This document shows positions 53,992 through 63,201 of a stretch of DNA of 64,000 nt, piece after piece; position 1 is the stretch's first letter, and each line of letters opens with the position of its first letter. The DNA is from Williamsia muralis (GTDB taxonomy: Bacteria > Actinomycetota > Actinomycetes > Mycobacteriales > Mycobacteriaceae): positions 868,001 through 932,000 of the forward strand of contig NZ_PEBD01000008.1 in the NCBI RefSeq assembly GCF_002735905.1. Reading direction: 5' to 3'. The notes under the pieces were generated by a model that had not been told where the DNA came from, ran no database searches, and was given only the letters and a program-made list of their open reading frames with translations. The position numbers and the translations under genes were made by a program.

Positions 53992-55347
53992 ATGACAACG
54001 ACCGAACGCCTCGTCGGTGGGTTCGATCGGGTCACCGGACCCGACGAGTCCTACCATCTCGCCGAACGGCTCTTCGGGCTCAGCGCGCCGATCCAGTTCC
54101 TGTGGGTGTTCGCCTCTGACCCGGGCGAGGCAGCGGTGCTACGGCTGCGAGACCAGCTGTCGGCAGGTCCGCTCAACCGCAAAGTGCGTTGTGCGACAGT
54201 TCCGTTCGCACGTGACCGGTGGGTTCGGGCCGACGACGTCCCGGACGTGGCGATCGACGACAAGCCGATCGGTGACAACGACATCGCCTCCTGGTTGGAC
54301 ACGCGAGTGCGTGAGGGCGAACTCGCGCCCGCAGAGGGCCGGGGCTGGAAGTTGGACGCCGCGCGGACTCGATCGGGCAAGCTGGTGTTGTCACTGCTGG
54401 TGTCACACATGATCTCTGACGGCGAGGGGGTCTATGCGGCCCTGGCGGCGGCCCAGGCGGGCACGTCGCAGAACCGGTTGCCCACGCATGCGGAGACCGG
54501 GGGCCGCAGTGGCCGTCGAGCGGACGTGGTGGATGCCGCCGGCCAGTTGTTGGCTGCCGCCAGGGCGCTCAGAATTCTCGGCGGCGCGTTGCGGAATCAG
54601 ACGAAGACGCCTAGCCCGTCGCGGCGTGCTGCGCCGTCGACCAAGGCATCACCGGATGCGCCCGGCCCGGACACCACCCTGGTGATCCTCGATGTGGATC
54701 GCGAGCGGTGGGCCGACACCGCACGAGAGCACGGAGGGACCACCAACAGCCTGTTCACGGCCGTGCTTGCCGGACTGGTCCAGCGGACGGACCTTCCGGT
54801 GGATGACCAGCTCCGGGTGTGCATGGCGGTCAGCAAACGTGAAGCTGGTGACGAGCGGGCCAACGCCTCGGGCGGCGTGTGGATTCGGATCGACGGACCG
54901 GTCAGTCCGCAGCGAGGCCTGGCCGACATCCGGGCATTGAGCAAGCAGGCGTTCATCGACTACGCCGATGCCGAGTCGGACAAGATGGCCGACAACATGC
55001 AACCGGTCGTCCGGCTCCTGCCGGGACGGCTGATCGGAAAGCTGATGCAGTCGGTGCCCGGCCCCGACACCACCGTCTCGAATCTCGGGGTGGTGCCCCC
55101 CAGCGCGCTCCGGCTCGGTACCGAGACCGCGGAATCGTTCGGGATCCGCGCCATCGTCCGCGGTCGGCCGATTGCCAACCGACGTGCTCAAGGTCCCGCC
55201 GTGGCGGCGTGGGCGGTGGAATACGGGGACAAGGTGACCATCACGGTGTTCGGTATCCACCCGGACCACTTCGGCGATGTCGGCACACTCCGGGCGCAGA
55301 TCGGTGAGGAGCTCAGCTCGTGGGGGCTGTCGTACACCTTCTGGTAG
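53992..55347 (+). CDS. Acyltransferase-like protein with HxxxDG motif, copy II
   Basis: A 451-residue paralogue of the preceding protein. The motif is S138-H139-M-I-S-D143-G144. It shares the layout RWVRADDVPDVAID near residue 80, GGTTNSLFTAVLAGL mid-chain and VSNLGVVPPSALRLG near the C-terminus. ATG 53992 is chosen since GAGAGGG precedes it; the frame open to 53932 lacks support. It is the last gene of the GT1-acyltransferase operon and ends 43 bp from the convergent maf gene, marking the island's right boundary. Confidence 0.82.
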   Translation: MTTTERLVGGFDRVTGPDESYHLAERLFGLSAPIQFLWVFASDPGEAAVLRLRDQLSAGPLNRKVRCATVPFARDRWVRADDVPDVAIDDKPIGDNDIASWLDTRVREGELAPAEGRGWKLDAARTRSGKLVLSLLVSHMISDGEGVYAALAAAQAGTSQNRLPTHAETGGRSGRRADVVDAAGQLLAAARALRILGGALRNQTKTPSPSRRAAPSTKASPDAPGPDTTLVILDVDRERWADTAREHGGTTNSLFTAVLAGLVQRTDLPVDDQLRVCMAVSKREAGDERANASGGVWIRIDGPVSPQRGLADIRALSKQAFIDYADAESDKMADNMQPVVRLLPGRLIGKLMQSVPGPDTTVSNLGVVPPSALRLGTETAESFGIRAIVRGRPIANRRAQGPAVAAWAVEYGDKVTITVFGIHPDHFGDVGTLRAQIGEELSSWGLSYTFW

Positions 55348-55390
55348 TGCTCGGGGGCTGAGCCCTATGGGCGCCGGATGGTCGCAATCC

Positions 55391-56023
55391 TCAACGTGCC
55401 GACCACAAGTCGGTCACGCTGACCCCGAGTTGATCGAGCAGGGTCCGAACCAGCGGCAGACTGATGCCGATCACCGATGACGGGTCGCCGTCGACACCGT
55501 CGATGAACCAGCCCCCGAGCCCGTCGAGCGTGAATGCGCCGGCCACCGGCAGTGGTTCGCCGGTGGCGACGTATGCGTCCACCTGCTCATCGGTGGGCGA
55601 ACCGAAACGAATTGTGGTGCCCGCGAACGCGACAGCCTCTGCGACCACCGAGCCTCCGCGTATCCGGAGCACACAGTGGCCTGTCAACAGGTCGGCAACC
55701 GAGCCGCGCATCGAAAGCCATTGAGCACGAGCCACATCGGGAGTGTGAGGTTTGCCGGACAGGATGCCGCGATGGTGCAGCATCGAATCACACCCGATGA
55801 CAACCGCGTCGTCGATCGAGGAGACGCCCGGGTGTGCGGCGACATCGTCCGCCTTGGCTTTCGCGAGGGTCGTGACGACGTCGGAGGGAGATGCGGTGTC
55901 GCCGAGTTGGGCGATCAGCGCATCCTCATCGACATTCGAGACCTCGACCAGTGGATCGACACCGGCGGCCCGCAGGATCCGTAGGCGTGCGGGCGACGCC
56001 GATGCCAGGACCACCCGGGTCAT
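55391..56023 (-). CDS. maf: Maf-like nucleotide pyrophosphatase
   Basis: A 210-residue Maf/Ham1-fold protein. It starts VVLASASPARLRILRAAG, has the catalytic aspartate in VVIGCDSMLHHRG, then GKPHTPDVARAQWLSMRG and an FTLDGLGGWFIDGVDGDPSSVIGISLP stretch. It hydrolyses non-canonical or modified nucleoside triphosphates. ATG 56023, 24 bp after the accE5 stop. In mycobacteria maf lies between accE5 and sseA; here sseA is about 13 kb further on, with the lipid island in between. Confidence 0.95.
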   Translation of the reverse strand: MTRVVLASASPARLRILRAAGVDPLVEVSNVDEDALIAQLGDTASPSDVVTTLAKAKADDVAAHPGVSSIDDAVVIGCDSMLHHRGILSGKPHTPDVARAQWLSMRGSVADLLTGHCVLRIRGGSVVAEAVAFAGTTIRFGSPTDEQVDAYVATGEPLPVAGAFTLDGLGGWFIDGVDGDPSSVIGISLPLVRTLLDQLGVSVTDLWSAR

Positions 56024-56047
56024 CGGCGCCCACCCGTGTGCATCGGC

Positions 56048-56311
56048 TCAGTAACCGAAGGCCAGGTTCGGAAAAGCGTTGGGAGCAAGACCGCCGGCGG
56101 GACGCAGCCGGTCGGACGGGTTGCCCCACAGGTTGCGTGGCCCCGGGTCCTCTTCCACACCCGAACCCCCTGCCGAGGCGAAAACACCGACGACCGCGGC
56201 GATCTCGGCATCCGACGGGTTTCCCTTGACGATTCGCAGGAAAGGCCGAGCCGCAGCGGCATCACCGGTGCCGCCCGCAGCGTTCGTCTCTGGCGTGTTG
56301 TCTGCACTCAC
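56048..56311 (-). CDS. accE5: Acyl-CoA carboxylase epsilon subunit
   Basis: An 87-residue small subunit. The C-terminal half carries the AccE core [23 protein letters not shown], and the sequence ends with a short low-complexity tail; the N-terminal part is Ala/Gly-rich. In mycobacteria AccE5 stimulates the AccA3-AccD5 propionyl-CoA carboxylase. The GTG start overlaps the accD5 stop by 4 bp (GTGA). Confidence 0.92.
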   Translation of the reverse strand: MSADNTPETNAAGGTGDAAAARPFLRIVKGNPSDAEIAAVVGVFASAGGSGVEEDPGPRNLWGNPSDRLRPAGGLAPNAFPNLAFGY

Positions 56312-57936
56312 AGCGGAATGTTCCCGTGCTTCTTCGGTGGCATGTTGACGAGTTTGCGCTCGAGGAGCTTGAGCGCCGTGGCGATCTGACCGCGGGTGTG
56401 CGACGGCGGGATGACCGCGTCGACATAGCCGCGTTCAGCTGCCACGTACGGGTTCACCAAGGTGTCCTCGTACTCCTGCTGCAGCTGCAAGCGCAGCGCA
56501 TCCACGTCTTCTCCGTTGGCCGCAGCTTCTTTGAGCTTGCCGCGGTAGACGAATCCGACCGCGCCCGAGGCTCCCATTACGGCGATCTGGGCCGTCGGCC
56601 ACGCCAGGTTCACATCGGCACCCATGTGCTTGGAGCCCATGACGTCGTATGCGCCGCCGTAGGCCTTACGGGTGATGACGGTGATCTTGCCCACCGTTGC
56701 CTCGCCGTACGCATAGAGCAATTTCGCGCCGCGACGGATGATTCCGTTGTATTCCTGGTCGGTGCCCGGGAGGAATCCCGGGACGTCCACCAGGGTGATG
56801 ATCGGTACGTTGAAGGCGTCGCAGGTGCGGACGAAGCGCGCGGCCTTTTCCGAGGCGTCGATGTCGAGGCAGCCGGCGAACTGGGTCGGCTGGTTCGCGA
56901 CGATGCCGACGCTGCGGCCGTCGACGCGACCGAAGCCGACGATGATGTTCGCCGCGCGGCCGGCCTGTACCTCGAGGAACTCGTCGTCATCGAGGATGCG
57001 GCGGATGACCTCATGCATGTCGTACGGCTGGTTCGGCGAGTCGGGGATGAGGGTGTCGAGTTCGAGATCCTCGTCGGTGAGGGTGTCCTCGATCGATCCC
57101 GCGGCCGGCTGTGCCACGGGGAAGCGCGGCGCCTCGGCCCGGTTGTTGCTCGGCAGGTAGCTGAGCAATTCCTTCACATAGTCGAGCGCGTCCTCTTCGT
57201 CACTGGCGACGTAGTGCGCGACACCGGACTTTGCCATGTGGGTCTGCGCGCCGCCGAGGTCTTCCATCGTGACGTCTTCACCGGTGACCGTCTTGATGAC
57301 GTCGGGTCCGGTGACGAACATCTGGCTGGTGCCGTCGACCATCACCACGAAGTCGGTGAGGGCGGGCGAGTAGACGTGGCCACCGGCCGCCGGGCCCATG
57401 ATGAGGGAGATCTGCGGGATGACACCCGAGGCGCGGACGTTGCGGTGGAAGATCTCGCCGTAGAGACCCAGGGAGACAACACCTTCCTGGATGCGGGCAC
57501 CGGCACCTTCGTTGATGCCGACGAGCGGACGGCCGGTCTTGATCGCCAGATCCATCACCTTGACGATCTTCTCGCCGTAGACCTCGCCGAGGCTGCCGCC
57601 GAAGACGGTGACGTCCTGGCTGAAGACGCAGACCTCACGTCCGTCGATGGTTCCGTAACCGGTCACCACACCGTCGCCGAGCGGACGGCGCTCGGCGAGT
57701 CCGAAATTGGTACTGCGGTGACGGGCGAGGGCGTCGAGTTCGACGAAAGAACCTTCGTCGAGCAGATGGGTGATGCGCTCGCGGGCGGTCAGCTTTCCCT
57801 TGGCATGGGTCTTCTCGACCGCCGCCTCTCCGACTGGATGCTTCGCTTCGGCGAGACGATTGTGCAGGTCGATGAGCTTTCCTGCAGTCGTGTGGATATC
57901 CGGCGTCGATGGCACGTCCTGGGGGGCACTCGTCAT
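56308..57936 (-). CDS. accD5: Propionyl-/acyl-CoA carboxylase beta subunit
   Basis: A 542-residue carboxyltransferase. It shows [120 protein letters not shown], all typical of AccD5 (only short excerpts quoted). It transfers CO2 from carboxybiotin on AccA3 to propionyl-CoA, yielding methylmalonyl-CoA for branched lipids. ATG 57936 (MTSAPQDV) is preferred by similarity; ATG 57954 is possible. It is divergent from birA, the enzyme that biotinylates its partner. Confidence 0.96.
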   Translation of the reverse strand: MTSAPQDVPSTPDIHTTAGKLIDLHNRLAEAKHPVGEAAVEKTHAKGKLTARERITHLLDEGSFVELDALARHRSTNFGLAERRPLGDGVVTGYGTIDGREVCVFSQDVTVFGGSLGEVYGEKIVKVMDLAIKTGRPLVGINEGAGARIQEGVVSLGLYGEIFHRNVRASGVIPQISLIMGPAAGGHVYSPALTDFVVMVDGTSQMFVTGPDVIKTVTGEDVTMEDLGGAQTHMAKSGVAHYVASDEEDALDYVKELLSYLPSNNRAEAPRFPVAQPAAGSIEDTLTDEDLELDTLIPDSPNQPYDMHEVIRRILDDDEFLEVQAGRAANIIVGFGRVDGRSVGIVANQPTQFAGCLDIDASEKAARFVRTCDAFNVPIITLVDVPGFLPGTDQEYNGIIRRGAKLLYAYGEATVGKITVITRKAYGGAYDVMGSKHMGADVNLAWPTAQIAVMGASGAVGFVYRGKLKEAAANGEDVDALRLQLQQEYEDTLVNPYVAAERGYVDAVIPPSHTRGQIATALKLLERKLVNMPPKKHGNIPL

Positions 57937-58082
57937 GGCCATGATGCTATCCACACCCGTTTTCGCTGGTGTGAGCGGGCTAACCTGAGGCTTCTCTCAC
58001 GTTTGGTTCGGTACCGAGCGACACATGTACTTCCGTTTGTTTCGTGGCGGATCGCGTCGCCAGCGCTCTACGCTCAGACCTC

Positions 58083-58916
58083 ATGACCGACGAGCGAGCG
58101 CCCCTGGACCACGAGGCCCTTCGACAAGCGGTGACCGGCACCCGATGGCGGTCGGTTCGCGTGGTCGAGGAGACCGGGTCCACGAACGCGGATCTGGTGA
58201 GTCTTGCCGGGTCCACCGATTGCGCTGGATCCGTGCTCATCGCCGAGCACCAGACCGCGGGGCGTGGCAGACATTCCCGGCAGTGGGAGAGTCCGCCCCG
58301 CGCGCAGGTGGCGTTGTCGGTCGCCGCGCCGGCGAACACGTCGGACCAGCCTCAGGCACTCGGATGGCTGCCGCTCCTGACGGGTCTTGCGGTGGTCGAG
58401 GGTATCGCCGAGATCACCGACCTCAGTCCCAGGCTCAAATGGCCCAACGACGTGTTGCTCTTCGGTGACGACACCGCCACCGACGACGGTTACGGCGGAC
58501 GCAAGGTCGCCGGGATCCTTGCCGAGCTGACCCACGGACCGAGCGGGCCCGTGGTGGTGATCGGACTGGGGATCAACGTGAGCCTCACGGAAGCGGAACT
58601 GCCCGTCCCAACCGCCATCTCGCTGGACCTGGCGGGAGCCTCCGTCGACCGGACCCAGCTCGCCGGCGCTGTTTTGCGAGCACTGTCACGACGACTGGAC
58701 CAGTGGCCGGGTGATCTCGGCGCGGTGGCCGACGATTACCGGGCTGCCTGCGCGACCCTCGGACATCGAGTGCGGGTGCAGATGCCCGCGGGTGAAGAGA
58801 TCGAGGGGTTGGCGACCGCAATCGACAGCATCGGCCGAGTGGTCGTCGAGGTGGCTCCCGGTCAGAACGTGCCGGTCGCGGCCGGCGACGTCACCCACCT
58901 GAGGGTCACCGACTGA
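58083..58916 (+). CDS. birA: Biotin-[acetyl-CoA-carboxylase] ligase (BirA, monofunctional)
   Basis: A 277-residue biotin protein ligase. Seen are VVEETGSTNADLVSLA, the biotinyl-AMP loop GRGRHSRQW, LKWPNDVL, GRKVAGILAE and the small C-terminal SH3-like domain (VRVQMPAGEEIEGLATAID). There is no N-terminal DNA-binding domain, so it is not a repressor. It attaches biotin to AccA3 and Pyc. ATG 58083 (MTDERAP); the open frame reaches 58044. It is divergent from accD5, as in mycobacteria. Confidence 0.95.
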   Translation: MTDERAPLDHEALRQAVTGTRWRSVRVVEETGSTNADLVSLAGSTDCAGSVLIAEHQTAGRGRHSRQWESPPRAQVALSVAAPANTSDQPQALGWLPLLTGLAVVEGIAEITDLSPRLKWPNDVLLFGDDTATDDGYGGRKVAGILAELTHGPSGPVVVIGLGINVSLTEAELPVPTAISLDLAGASVDRTQLAGAVLRALSRRLDQWPGDLGAVADDYRAACATLGHRVRVQMPAGEEIEGLATAIDSIGRVVVEVAPGQNVPVAAGDVTHLRVTD

Positions 58917-58919
58917 ACG

Positions 58920-58987
58920 GAACCAACTGAGTCGACGGACCAACTGAGTAGCCGGACCATCTGGGTCGCCGACCATCTGGGTTGACG
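58920..58987. repeat. Four imperfect 17-18 bp tandem repeats
   Basis: After the birA stop the unit GGACCAACTGAGTAGCC recurs about four times with drift (two units with CAACTGAGT, two with CATCTGGGT). Directly after, CGCCCTACCGCA occurs twice (about 58997-59026). It is a small non-coding minisatellite between convergent genes. Confidence 0.6.
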
Positions 58988-59035
58988 CCAGCCTGTCGCC
59001 CTACCGCAAGTCGCGCCCTACCGCAGGCCTGGCCG

Positions 59036-59638
59036 TCAGCGACGTTCGTAGCTCTTGGTGCCCATCGCCGGGATCAGCAGGAGGATCGGGATACCGATCA
59101 CCGCGTGCATGATCGCGGTCGAGATCCCGGTCGTCCAATCCCGCGACAGCAGCAGTGGGATCAAGATGGCGGCCAGGATCAGGAGCCCGACGATCCAGGA
59201 AAAGAACTGGCTCGGCGATGGGGTGGTGAGCTGCAGGACGTACCAGAGCGCTCCTGCAAACAGGGCGCACAGGAACGCGACGATGGCGAACCAGTACTCG
59301 TCGTTTGCCATCGGATTCCATACGCCGAGCTTCCCGGTCTCGTTTATGCGCTCGATGACCAGCCGAATGATCCACGCGACGAGCCAGGCGGCCAGGCCGG
59401 TCACGATGGCGGTGGCGAGGACTCCGCCGATGAACATCGTGGGGTTGACCTGCGGCCGATTGGTGGCGGGGCGCCGTCGCGGCGGCGTGGCCGGGGGTGG
59501 CGCAGCGGCGTAGTACGGGTCCTGAGGCGGAGCCCCCTGGTCGTACGCCTGGCTGTAAGCCTGCGACTCGGGTTCGTAGCCACGGTCGAACCGGGCTGTT
59601 CGCGGCTTGTTCGGGTCGTACGGGTCATTCGGGTACAT
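59036..59638 (-). CDS. Small membrane protein of unknown function (DUF6069-like)
   Basis: A 200-residue protein with a Tyr/Pro/Asp-rich cytoplasmic N-terminus (about residues 1-70, e.g. MYPNDPYDPNKPR and YYAAAPPPATPPRRR), followed by four hydrophobic helices. This layout resembles the DUF6069 family of actinobacterial membrane proteins. ATG 59638 with AGGGAGG 8 nt upstream; longer frame to 59833 is unsupported. It converges on birA and is divergent from the PH-domain gene. Function unknown. Confidence 0.8.
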   Translation of the reverse strand: MYPNDPYDPNKPRTARFDRGYEPESQAYSQAYDQGAPPQDPYYAAAPPPATPPRRRPATNRPQVNPTMFIGGVLATAIVTGLAAWLVAWIIRLVIERINETGKLGVWNPMANDEYWFAIVAFLCALFAGALWYVLQLTTPSPSQFFSWIVGLLILAAILIPLLLSRDWTTGISTAIMHAVIGIPILLLIPAMGTKSYERR

Positions 59639-59851
59639 CGTGCACCTCCCTGCGCGCGAGTTTACCGACCAGCGCTGCTGCGGCCTGAGAACGATCAGAT
59701 GTCCACCGTAGCGCCCTCGGGGCCGTCTGCGTCCCCACCGGCGGGCTGTCGCGGCGCTGCCTGTGGTTCGGACAGCACCGATTCTGGTTTGATTACGGCA
59801 CCGACCGGGCGAGTCGCCGTGCGCCACGGTCATCTACGGGAGGATTTGTCG

Positions 59852-60370
59852 ATGGGGTATCCGGAGAACATCCTTGCGCAGGGCGAACGTGTGGTTGTGC
59901 ATCACCATCCGCACTGGAAATGCCTGCTGGCACCCGCGCTCATCTTTGTTGTCGGGACCGCGGCCGCGGGTGTGGCTGGGGGTTACCTGTCCAATGCCGA
60001 CCTCGACTCCACGGCAAAGCTGATCGTGGGCATCGTCATCGCCGCGTTGTGGTTGCTCATCGTCCTCTGGTTCTTCGTGCGGCCGCTGATCAGCTGGCGC
60101 ACCACCCACTTCGTCCTCACCGATCGGCGGGTGACCTACCGCAACGGCATCGTCACCCGTTCGGGTATCGACATCCCGGTGCAGCGCATCAACTCGGTGG
60201 AGTTCCGGCATGGACTGATCGATCGGATGCTCCGGACGGGCACCCTCATCATCGAGTCGGCCTCCGAAGACCCCCTCGAATTCAACGACATCCCGAACGT
60301 GGAACGCGTGCACTCACTGCTCTATCACGAGGTGTTCGATGCCCCGGACGGCAACAGCTTCCGGCGCTGA
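59852..60370 (+). CDS. Membrane protein with bacterial PH domain
   Basis: A 172-residue protein. Two transmembrane helices (about residues 26-50 and 62-84) are followed by a bPH2-type pleckstrin-homology domain: THFVLTDRRVTYRNGIVTRSGIDIPVQRINSVEF and GTLIIESASEDPLEF. It matches the conserved protein beside birA and purK in mycobacteria (Rv3278c). ATG 59852 with GGGAGG 7 nt upstream; the frame open from 58982 lies mostly antisense to other genes and is rejected. Function unknown, probably in membrane or envelope maintenance. Confidence 0.92.
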   Translation: MGYPENILAQGERVVVHHHPHWKCLLAPALIFVVGTAAAGVAGGYLSNADLDSTAKLIVGIVIAALWLLIVLWFFVRPLISWRTTHFVLTDRRVTYRNGIVTRSGIDIPVQRINSVEFRHGLIDRMLRTGTLIIESASEDPLEFNDIPNVERVHSLLYHEVFDAPDGNSFRR

Positions 60371-60471
60371 CCTCCACCCGGCCGCGGCGAGCCGGTCACG
60401 AAATGACCTGTGACCGCGCGGGAATCCGATCGAATCCGGGTATCTGTGCCGCATGCGCCTAAATTGGTCTG

Positions 60472-61149
60472 GTGACCGAAGTTCTGCTCGCCGAAGACGA
60501 TGACGCGATCGCCGCTCCGCTGGCCCGCGCCCTGAGCCGTGAAGGATACGGCTGCGAGGTCGTCACCACCGGCACCGCTGCGCTGGAGCTGGCACGGAGC
60601 GGCCGGTTCGAACTGCTGGTCCTCGATCTGGGTCTGCCCGAGATGGACGGCCTCGAGGTCTGTCGCCGCATCCGGGCGGTTCGGCCCAATCTGGCCGTGC
60701 TCATGCTGACCGCCCGGACCGACGAGGTCGACTTCGTCGTCGGCCTCGATGCCGGGGCCGACGACTACGTGGGCAAGCCGTTCCGCCTTGCCGAACTGCT
60801 GGCCCGGGTACGCGCGCTGCTCCGCCGCAAGCAGAACGTGGATGTGGTCATCGAAGCCGGCGACATCCACCTCGACGCGCGCGGACGGCGTGTGCTGGTC
60901 GGCGGTCAGGACACCACGCTCGCCAACCGCGAGTTCGACCTACTGCGGTACCTGATGGAGCGGGGCGGCGAAGTGGTGAGCCGCGAGGAGATCCTGACCG
61001 AGGTCTGGGGTACCCCGGATCTCCTGTCGTCCAAGACGCTCGACATGCACATCTCCTGGCTGCGCCGCAAGATCGGCGACGATCAGCCCGGACGGAAGAA
61101 GCGCATCGTCACCGTTCGTGGTGTCGGCTTCCGGTTCGACCCCGACTAG
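60472..61149 (+). CDS. OmpR-family response regulator
   Basis: A 225-residue two-domain regulator. The receiver has the acidic pocket (AEDDD), phosphorylation site D52 in LVLDLGLP, T80 and K102 in DDYVGKPF. The winged-helix output domain follows with FDLLRYLMERGGEVVSREEIL and LDMHISWLRRKIG. GTG 60472. The sensor kinase gene begins on the next base after its stop, so the two form one transcript. Confidence 0.95.
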   Translation: MTEVLLAEDDDAIAAPLARALSREGYGCEVVTTGTAALELARSGRFELLVLDLGLPEMDGLEVCRRIRAVRPNLAVLMLTARTDEVDFVVGLDAGADDYVGKPFRLAELLARVRALLRRKQNVDVVIEAGDIHLDARGRRVLVGGQDTTLANREFDLLRYLMERGGEVVSREEILTEVWGTPDLLSSKTLDMHISWLRRKIGDDQPGRKKRIVTVRGVGFRFDPD

Positions 61150-62466
61150 ATGCGCCGCCGGATCCTTCGGTCGATGATGGCCATGGTGATGGGCATCGGC
61201 CTGCTGCTGGGCGTGCCGTTGATGTTCACCGCCTGGTGGTGGGTCGACGACACCGCACATCAAGATCTCGATGACCGCCTCAAACGGGTGTCCACCGAAC
61301 TGCTCAGCCAAGAAGGACCCGACGGGTCGATCAGCGGCACCGTCGACCAGGACAAGTTCCGGTTGCTCGTACCCGAGAACGGCCGGCTGGAGATCTACTT
61401 CCCGATCAGCGGGCCCGAGGGCATGGAACGCGGGCGACTCGAGGTGGGAGCCCCGATCGACGAGGAAGCGGTCACCGAATCGCTCACTCTCGGCGAGGCC
61501 GGGTCACTCACTCTCTCTGTGCCGCACGCACAGGTGCGCAGCAGGCAGTGGGGAGCTGTGGGTGTGGTCTCGCTGGTGGTGGTGACCTCGGTGATCCTGG
61601 GTCTTGTGGTGGCTGCGGTGACGGCCGGCCGCCTCGCCGACCCGCTCGAGGACGTCGCCGCACGCGCCGCCCGGATGGCCAAAGGCGACTTCGGAACCGA
61701 AGGCCGGCACTACGACATCGAAGAACTCGACCGGGTGTCCTCTGCGCTCGACGCCGCCAACCGGGAGATCACCATCCGACTCGAACGCGAGGGGCGCATC
61801 GTGGGAGAGGTCTCCCATCAGCTGCGCAGCAGGCTGACCGCGATCCGGTTGCGGCTCGACGAACTCTCGATTCATCCCGATCCCGATGTGGTGACCGAGG
61901 CCGAAGCAGGTTTGGCGCAGGTGGAACGGCTGACCAGCGAACTCGATGAGTTGATCACCGCCGCCAGGGGTGAACAGGTCGCGATGCTCGATCCCGTCTC
62001 CGTGCCCGAGCAGGTCGCTCAGGTGGTCGCCGACTATGAATCGGCGTTCGAGGTGCAGGGCCGTCATCTACGGGCTGGAGGGGTCGGGCAGTGCGCGGCC
62101 CGGGTCACCCCCACCCGACTGCGGGAGGCCTTGAGCGTGCTCGTCGACAACGCGCTGCACCACGGGGCCGGGGATTGCTGGGTGGACACGCGAGAGTTGC
62201 CCGGCAGCCGCATGATCCGGGTGTCGGTGTCCGACGAGGGTCAGGGGATCAGCGACAAGAGTGCGCCCCACGTGTTCCAGCGCGGCTACTCCGAGGGTGG
62301 GTCGAGTGGGGTGGGTCTGCCGCTTGCCCGCGCACTGATCGAAGCCGACGGCGGCCGTCTGGATCTGCTGCAGCGGCGTCCGGCGACCTTTGCGATCGTG
62401 GTTCCGCGACATGACACGGATGATGCGGCCCGATCCAGGAGGACCGGTCACAGCGAGCCCCGCTGA
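61150..62466 (+). CDS. Sensor histidine kinase
   Basis: A 438-residue membrane kinase. Two transmembrane helices (about 9-32 and 137-158) flank a ~105-residue extracytoplasmic sensor region. A HAMP linker leads to the H-box with H223 in GEVSHQLRSRLTA. The ATPase domain has the N-box VDNALHHGAG, G-box VSDEGQGIS and GGSSGVGLPLARAL. It phosphorylates the response regulator encoded directly upstream. The signal is unknown. It is convergent with the GtrA gene. Confidence 0.95.
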   Translation: MRRRILRSMMAMVMGIGLLLGVPLMFTAWWWVDDTAHQDLDDRLKRVSTELLSQEGPDGSISGTVDQDKFRLLVPENGRLEIYFPISGPEGMERGRLEVGAPIDEEAVTESLTLGEAGSLTLSVPHAQVRSRQWGAVGVVSLVVVTSVILGLVVAAVTAGRLADPLEDVAARAARMAKGDFGTEGRHYDIEELDRVSSALDAANREITIRLEREGRIVGEVSHQLRSRLTAIRLRLDELSIHPDPDVVTEAEAGLAQVERLTSELDELITAARGEQVAMLDPVSVPEQVAQVVADYESAFEVQGRHLRAGGVGQCAARVTPTRLREALSVLVDNALHHGAGDCWVDTRELPGSRMIRVSVSDEGQGISDKSAPHVFQRGYSEGGSSGVGLPLARALIEADGGRLDLLQRRPATFAIVVPRHDTDDAARSRRTGHSEPR

Positions 62467-62482
62467 TGGCGCGCGGCGCTGG

Positions 62483-63097
62483 TCAGGTGTGACCGAGTTC
62501 CTCGTCGGCGAGTTCGTCCTGTGCCCGTTGGTCCTGTGTCCGTCCGTCTTTTGGCCGTGCGAGACCCTCGCGATCGTCGTCCGGACGCAGTACCGAGGCG
62601 TCGACCGCGGCCGCGAGATCGGATTCGGGGAAGGCGAAGCGCCGTAGGGCCCAGAAGCGGAATGCCATCTGGAGCAGATTGCCGATGATGTAACCGAGGA
62701 TGAAGTCGATTATCACCAGCTTGGTGACATCGACCGAACTGCGGATGTCGAACAGGTTGTTCGCCACGAACAACGGCGCGGCCTGGAGAACCACTCCGAC
62801 CCCGCTGATCGCGAAGAAGAGGAACGCCTCGTGGTGGGTTTCGCGGCCACCGCGGTTCTTGAACGCCCACTCGCGGTTGAGGATGTAGCTGACGATGGTG
62901 GCGAGCACACCGGAGATGACCTTGGCGATGACGGGTTTGGTCTCGAGGATCGTCAGGCTCAGCGAGTAGAAGATCGCCATGTCCAGGATCATCATCGAGC
63001 CACCGATGATGGCGAACTTGATGAGCTCATGGTGACGCATTACCAGCGCTCTCAGCGGCGCAGGCATACGGGCCATGAGCCCATCGGTGAGTGACAC
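62483..63097 (-). CDS. GtrA-family membrane protein
   Basis: A 204-residue GtrA/DPMS-like protein with four transmembrane helices in residues ~20-145 (LIKFAIIGGSMMILDMAIFYSL; SYILNREWAFKNR is the diagnostic GtrA stretch) and a charged C-terminal tail rich in Asp/Glu/Arg. Members flip polyprenyl-linked sugars or anchor arabinogalactan/lipoarabinomannan precursors. GTG 63097 (VSLTDGLMAR) is chosen; ATG 63076 or 63067 are alternatives. It is divergent from purK. Confidence 0.9.
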   Translation of the reverse strand: MSLTDGLMARMPAPLRALVMRHHELIKFAIIGGSMMILDMAIFYSLSLTILETKPVIAKVISGVLATIVSYILNREWAFKNRGGRETHHEAFLFFAISGVGVVLQAAPLFVANNLFDIRSSVDVTKLVIIDFILGYIIGNLLQMAFRFWALRRFAFPESDLAAAVDASVLRPDDDREGLARPKDGRTQDQRAQDELADEELGHT

Positions 63098-63201
63098 AAG
63101 GATGGAGTCTACGAAACAAGTTCGTCCAGAAACCAATCCCGGCACGTCCCGGCGCCTCCCGTGTCGTCCGATCGACGCCTCCCGTGACACGATGGATAGC
63201 C

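Noticed and set aside
56326-58086. 586-codon open frame antisense to accD5
   Set aside because: AccD5 is unmistakable on the other strand; the antisense product has no recognisable domain.
58982-59851. Long N-terminal extension of the PH-domain gene
   Set aside because: It would run antisense through the DUF6069-like gene; a good ribosome site precedes ATG 59852 where the conserved sequence starts.
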